DNA from: Petunia secreta
Lineage: Eukaryota > Streptophyta > Magnoliopsida > Solanales > Solanaceae
NCBI GenBank assembly: GCA_029990175.1
Contig: JARKIP010000023.1
Span: 22,215,501-22,279,500, forward strand
DNA: 64,000 nt
Direction: 5' to 3'
Shown: positions 60,394-64,000 of the stretch, one piece after another
How positions within the stretch are numbered: position 1 is the stretch's first letter
How the letters are laid out: every line of letters starts with the position of its first letter
Program-made: the position numbers and the translations under genes
Notes under the pieces: model-generated
The model's input: only the letters and a program-made list of their open reading frames with translations
Database searches by the model: none
Told to the model about the DNA's origin: nothing

Positions 60394-60648
60394 GGTCTTG
60401 AAAAATAAGGATACATCAATGCTTGCTTGACGTGGTGTTGAGATGGATCCACTGGCTAATGATATTCTAAATAAAGCTTATGATCGACCAATTTCCTTCT
60501 AAGAGACTCATAAGACTGTAATTGTTTCAAGACTCAAGTTTTTGAAATCGAAGTATGTCACAACGATTCAGTCAGGCAGGGTGAAAGGTCAAGCTCCTCA
60601 AACTTGGAGAAAAGAGAACAATAAGAAATTACTATCAGTTGAGCTTAG
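60394..60648 (+). pseudogene. Possible decayed exon, unknown protein
   Basis: 255 bp bounded by TATACAG and GGTATTTG, which look like splice acceptor and donor. One frame reads MDPLANDILNKAYDRPI, stops at TAA (60500), then stays open with KFLKSKYVTTIQSG and APQTWRKENNKKLL. Composition differs from its AT-rich surroundings. I do not recognise the family; it may be a captured or relic exon. Confidence 0.3.
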
Positions 60649-60875
60649 GTATTTGATATGTGATACATCAACTATTCAATTGTGCAACCTGATAATTAAA
60701 TGAGTATTCATTTGTTGGTAAAACAAGAAATGATGACAGCTGAATGGAAGTTGCTCTCTAGAATTTGAGAATGACCTGTGTATGTTCCATCCTTTGTTGA
60801 TGAATATATATTGGGATTAGTCATTTGTTGCCCTTTGGCTACTTCCTACTGATTCGTTGATCATCCCAGTTAACT
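60649..60875. other. Intergenic DNA
   Basis: Nothing identified between the possible exon and the MITE. Confidence 0.4.
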
Positions 60876-60878
60876 TAA

Positions 60879-61332
60879 GAGCCTGTTTAGCCAAGCTGTC
60901 AAAATCAGCTTATTTTGAGAAGTGTTTTTTATCAAAAGTATTTTTCAAATAAGTGCTTTGCGAGATTAGCAGTTTGTGTTTGCCCAAACTTTAGAAAAGT
61001 ACTTTTATTATTAATTTATTTTTGACCAATATTTGAAACAATTACCAAATTACGAACATGGATATATAATGATATTAATTTGATTAAATATGGAAGTTTG
61101 ATATGGGTATTCGTGTCCCAAATAATCAAAAGCACTTATTTTTTCAAGAAGCTACTTTTTTCAGCTTCTTCCCTACAACAGACAAACAGCTTCTGCTGCC
61201 ACTCAAAAGCACTTATTTTTCCCTAGAAGCTTGGCCAAACACCTCAAAATTTTAAAATAAGTACTTTTAGAAAGAAAAAAAAAAAAAAAAAAAAGCACTT
61301 TTGGCTCCGTAGAAGCTTGGCCAAACAGGCTC
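60879..61332. mobile_element. PIF/Harbinger-like MITE, 454 bp
   Basis: Ends GAGCCTGTTTAGCCAAGCT and AGCTTGGCCAAACAGGCTC are inverted repeats with one mismatch, flanked by TAA at 60876-60878 and 61333-61335. The interior contains repeated AAGCACTT-type words and a 23-base-class A run (61276-61294). Confidence 0.88.
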
Positions 61333-61335
61333 TAA

Positions 61336-64000
61336 ATGACTTCTCTGAAACAATATTAAAGAATGGCAGTTGATTCAAAGTTTACATGTTGAACCTGTGC
61401 TCATCTAGTTTTTCTATTTTACTACTATATAGAAAGCCCATGGTGGTCGACCATGGGCAATTCTGTCATTTCAAAATTTTCCAATGTCATATTGACATGT
61501 ATGGTGTTGCATATTTTCTGGTAAAACCGACTGATATTACTGCACTTGATTACTCTAAAAGTTCCTTTCTAGACAATTCTTGAAATCCTTTTTCTAGAGG
61601 TACTGATATTTCTCCATAAACCCAACTTTTTAACACCCTTTACACTTTCTTCATCTTTCTAATAATAAGCTTTGAGTTTCCCAAGTTTCCAAGAAGGCAA
61701 CTATAAGTCTATAACTTCTCTACTCTGAATCTCTGTCCGGTAAGTTTCTCTGTAAACTACTTCTTGCTACTAATAGAACAATTAGATTGTTAAGGTGAAT
61801 TAAATTATTTCCTAGATATGAAAAATTTGCTTCCTTTGCTTATGTGGTAGCTGCTAAGTTATACACAAAATAAACGGTCTTTTTCCAGGTTTAAGGGACA
61901 TAATTTCCTTTCAAATTGAGTTAAATAGGAGTAAATTTTATCCAGCTATTGCCATGCTCCCCCCCCCCCCCCCCCTCTTGCCTTTTACTGCGGTTTTTCC
62001 GGAAAATCAAAGGTTTTATCCAGCTATTGCCATGCTCCCCCCCCCCCCCCCCCTCTCTTGCCTTTTACTGCGGTTTTTCCGGAAAATCAAAGGTTGTACT
62101 AATGTCTTGAGATTCAAATGATTTTATTTTATTAATGTTGTGAATTTGGTGAATATGTTCATGAAAGTATTATTTTTGTCATCTTAAAAGTTATCTGGTA
62201 TAGTTTCGGCATAGTTAAATTGTAATTAAGAAATATTAATGAGTTTTGAGAGGATGCATGTCTTCAATGAGAATATATGAAAACTTCACTAAGATATACT
62301 AGATCTTTCTACTAAAAGTTCATTGTGTTGGAAACGAAAATTGATGACGTTGCCAGAAAGCATTTATACAAAAGGATGAACGGGTAAGGAGGATTTCATA
62401 GTAGTAAGGATCTAACTTTTATAATTAATGGGTATAAATATTCTATATACGGGGTACAGTGCAATAGTTGTATAAAAATTCTATATAAAGTTTGACTTTG
62501 AGTAATATACGTCTAACTCAATCTTGTGGGAGGTAACTAATAAAGTTAGGCATATCAGATAGAGTTTGTTGACAACCTGAATAAAAATTTTTAACTGTGC
62601 TAAAGAAAATATGTTTAAGCTACTGGCTACACTAATTGCCTCTATTGCTATTGTCAAAAATATATTTTATTGTGAAATTGTTCTAAATGTTCTTGACAAT
62701 AGTAATTGGCCTATATGCCGTCACATTTAAGTTGACTAGGAAAAGCCATCATGTAAGCTCTGTGTTGATATATTTTAAAAGATTATCGGATCTTCACCAT
62801 CTTTTACGGGAAAAATAAAAAGAACAACCAGGAACAAAATGAATAATTGGTGAACTAAATGAAGTTGCATTAGACAGCTATTAAAGGAGTGTTGGAAAGA
62901 AGAATTTGCAGAATATGAGCTTAATATGCTTGAGAATGAAAGGACCTTAGCGGGACTTGGTATGTTTATCATTTCTTTGCTTAACTAATTTATATATCCT
63001 TTATTTACTTGCAAGATGCAAATGCAGGTTGAATATTTATATACACAATATTAGACTGAACTTTTTAGCCCTTTGGGGGTTCTTTACCGGATTCCAAATG
63101 GGACTTTTGCATTTCAAAATATTGAGTATTGATGGATTAATTTTAATTGCCTTGAAAGTTAATACAAGTATCCTATACCTCTACGAGGTTTAGAACTCTA
63201 ATGTGTTGAAATTTAACGAGGATGGTCGAAATCCTCATTTTGGTCCACTTAAAGCTTTTCTTACAATAAAATCAGGTAAAATGTCCTTGTAAAAAAATAG
63301 GAAAAATATTTCTGTTGAATTCTTGAAGTCGTTGTTTAAACCTTGCAGATTGTACAATTGATGTAATGTCTATTATTTTACCCAGTTTACTGAAGTTGCT
63401 ATATTATATTTGTAGGTGAAAGATTTTGGATTTTGCAGCTCTCACGAGCTATATGTCATTCTTCAAATTGGAGAAACTAGGAATTGCTGGTTCGTGTTGG
63501 GCTAGAGCACATACAATAGTGGAAAAGGTTGGTGGGGGATTCTCGGAGGATGAGAACAATCAAAAACTTGAAAAATCAAAAAAAAAAAAACATTGCTCAA
63601 CCAGATAGGGTATAAGTTGTAATTTTTTTATATCTTTTTGATATGCCGTTTCAGTAATTTATTTTATTAAAAAAAAGTGATATTTCAATAGGCCACATTA
63701 TTCTTCAAAAGTATTTTCAATACGGCCAATGATCATTGAACCGATTCTTTCCACTTTATTCTTCAAGAGTAATTTCAGTAGCGCCAATGATCATTAAATT
63801 GATTCTTGCTTCTTTCAATCCTATGTAGATCAATCCAGTGTGTTTGCAATTTACACTTATGCTATGATCTATGTCCTGGAAGTGAAAGCTTGAGGCCTTT
63901 CTTCTACCCATGAGTGTTCAGTAGTAAAATTCTTGTGTATGAATAAATTTGTTATCAGGTTTTCAATTAGTTGAATTATAGTAGAGCTTACATATTGCTT
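61336..64000. other. AT-rich intergenic DNA with a third Helitron-like terminus; no gene recognised
   Basis: CTACTATATAGAAAGCCC at about 61423, followed by ATGGTGGTCGACCATGGGCA, is the third copy of the cassette seen at 38366 and 46436. A splice-donor-like CTGTCCG/GTAAGTTTC is at 61733-61748. A short open stretch near 62892-62961 (CWKEEFAEYELNMLENER) ends at a donor-like GGTATG. None of this amounts to a gene I can name. Confidence 0.4.
61936..62093. repeat. 78-bp tandem duplication with poly-C runs
   Basis: TTTTATCCAGCTATTGCCATG starts at 61936 and 62014. Both units contain a C run of about 17 and TTTTTCCGGAAAA, a short palindrome. Confidence 0.92.

Noticed and set aside
1..64000. CRISPR-like arrays, bacterial operons, tRNA or rRNA genes
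   Set aside because: None seen. Regular repeats are minisatellites within LTRs, and tRNA-like sequences are limited to primer-binding sites and a SINE head.

Overview
The window is nuclear DNA of a flowering plant, almost certainly a Solanaceae species (genus not decided). It holds one intact multi-exon host gene in a dense, nested field of transposable elements. Evidence for this is the GT-AG introns, tRNA-primed LTR retrotransposons (Ty3/gypsy CRM-, Tat- and Ogre-like), PIF/Harbinger- and hAT-like MITEs and a tRNA-derived SINE. I found no rRNA, tRNA, CRISPR array or bacterial-type gene.

Layout. 1-7099: a very young CRM-like Ty3/gypsy element, its 5' LTR cut by the window start, with LTRs differing at one base in 328 yet a polyprotein broken by one nonsense codon and two one-base frameshifts. 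7949-14623: an Ogre/Tat-type non-autonomous element with long terminal direct repeats and two decayed tandem ORF1-like genes but no gag-pol. 14624-18019: AT-rich upstream DNA with a MITE. 18020-25267: an intact 18-exon gene for mitochondrial GABA transaminase (515 residues), with a SINE, a MITE and a hairpin repeat in its introns. 25880-38103: a three-level nest, in which an antisense solo LTR was split by a pol-deleted gypsy element (26601-36195) whose own 3' LTR was later split by an antisense Ogre-like solo LTR (32886-35124, TSD GGTTG). 38601-40941: another antisense solo LTR. 42332-43194: a hAT-like element with an 8-bp TSD. 43635-44100: a MITE of the same family as the one in GABA-T intron 4. 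44615-45956: a solo LTR with TSD GTAAC. 47338-58031: a complete Tat-lineage element (TSD GTGCA, 560-bp LTRs) with gag-pol on the plus strand and a five-exon antisense gene downstream. 58538-59497 and 60879-61332: two more MITE-like elements. The last 2.7 kb is mostly anonymous.

How it fits together. Only GABA-T is a plausible functional host gene. It would convert GABA to succinic semialdehyde in mitochondria (GABA shunt). Everything else is autonomous-type, non-autonomous or solo-LTR transposon DNA. The most unusual items are the intron-containing antisense gene in the Tat element, the duplicated ORF1-like genes of the Ogre-type element, the nested insertion history, and GC-rich repeat clusters in two unrelated LTRs.
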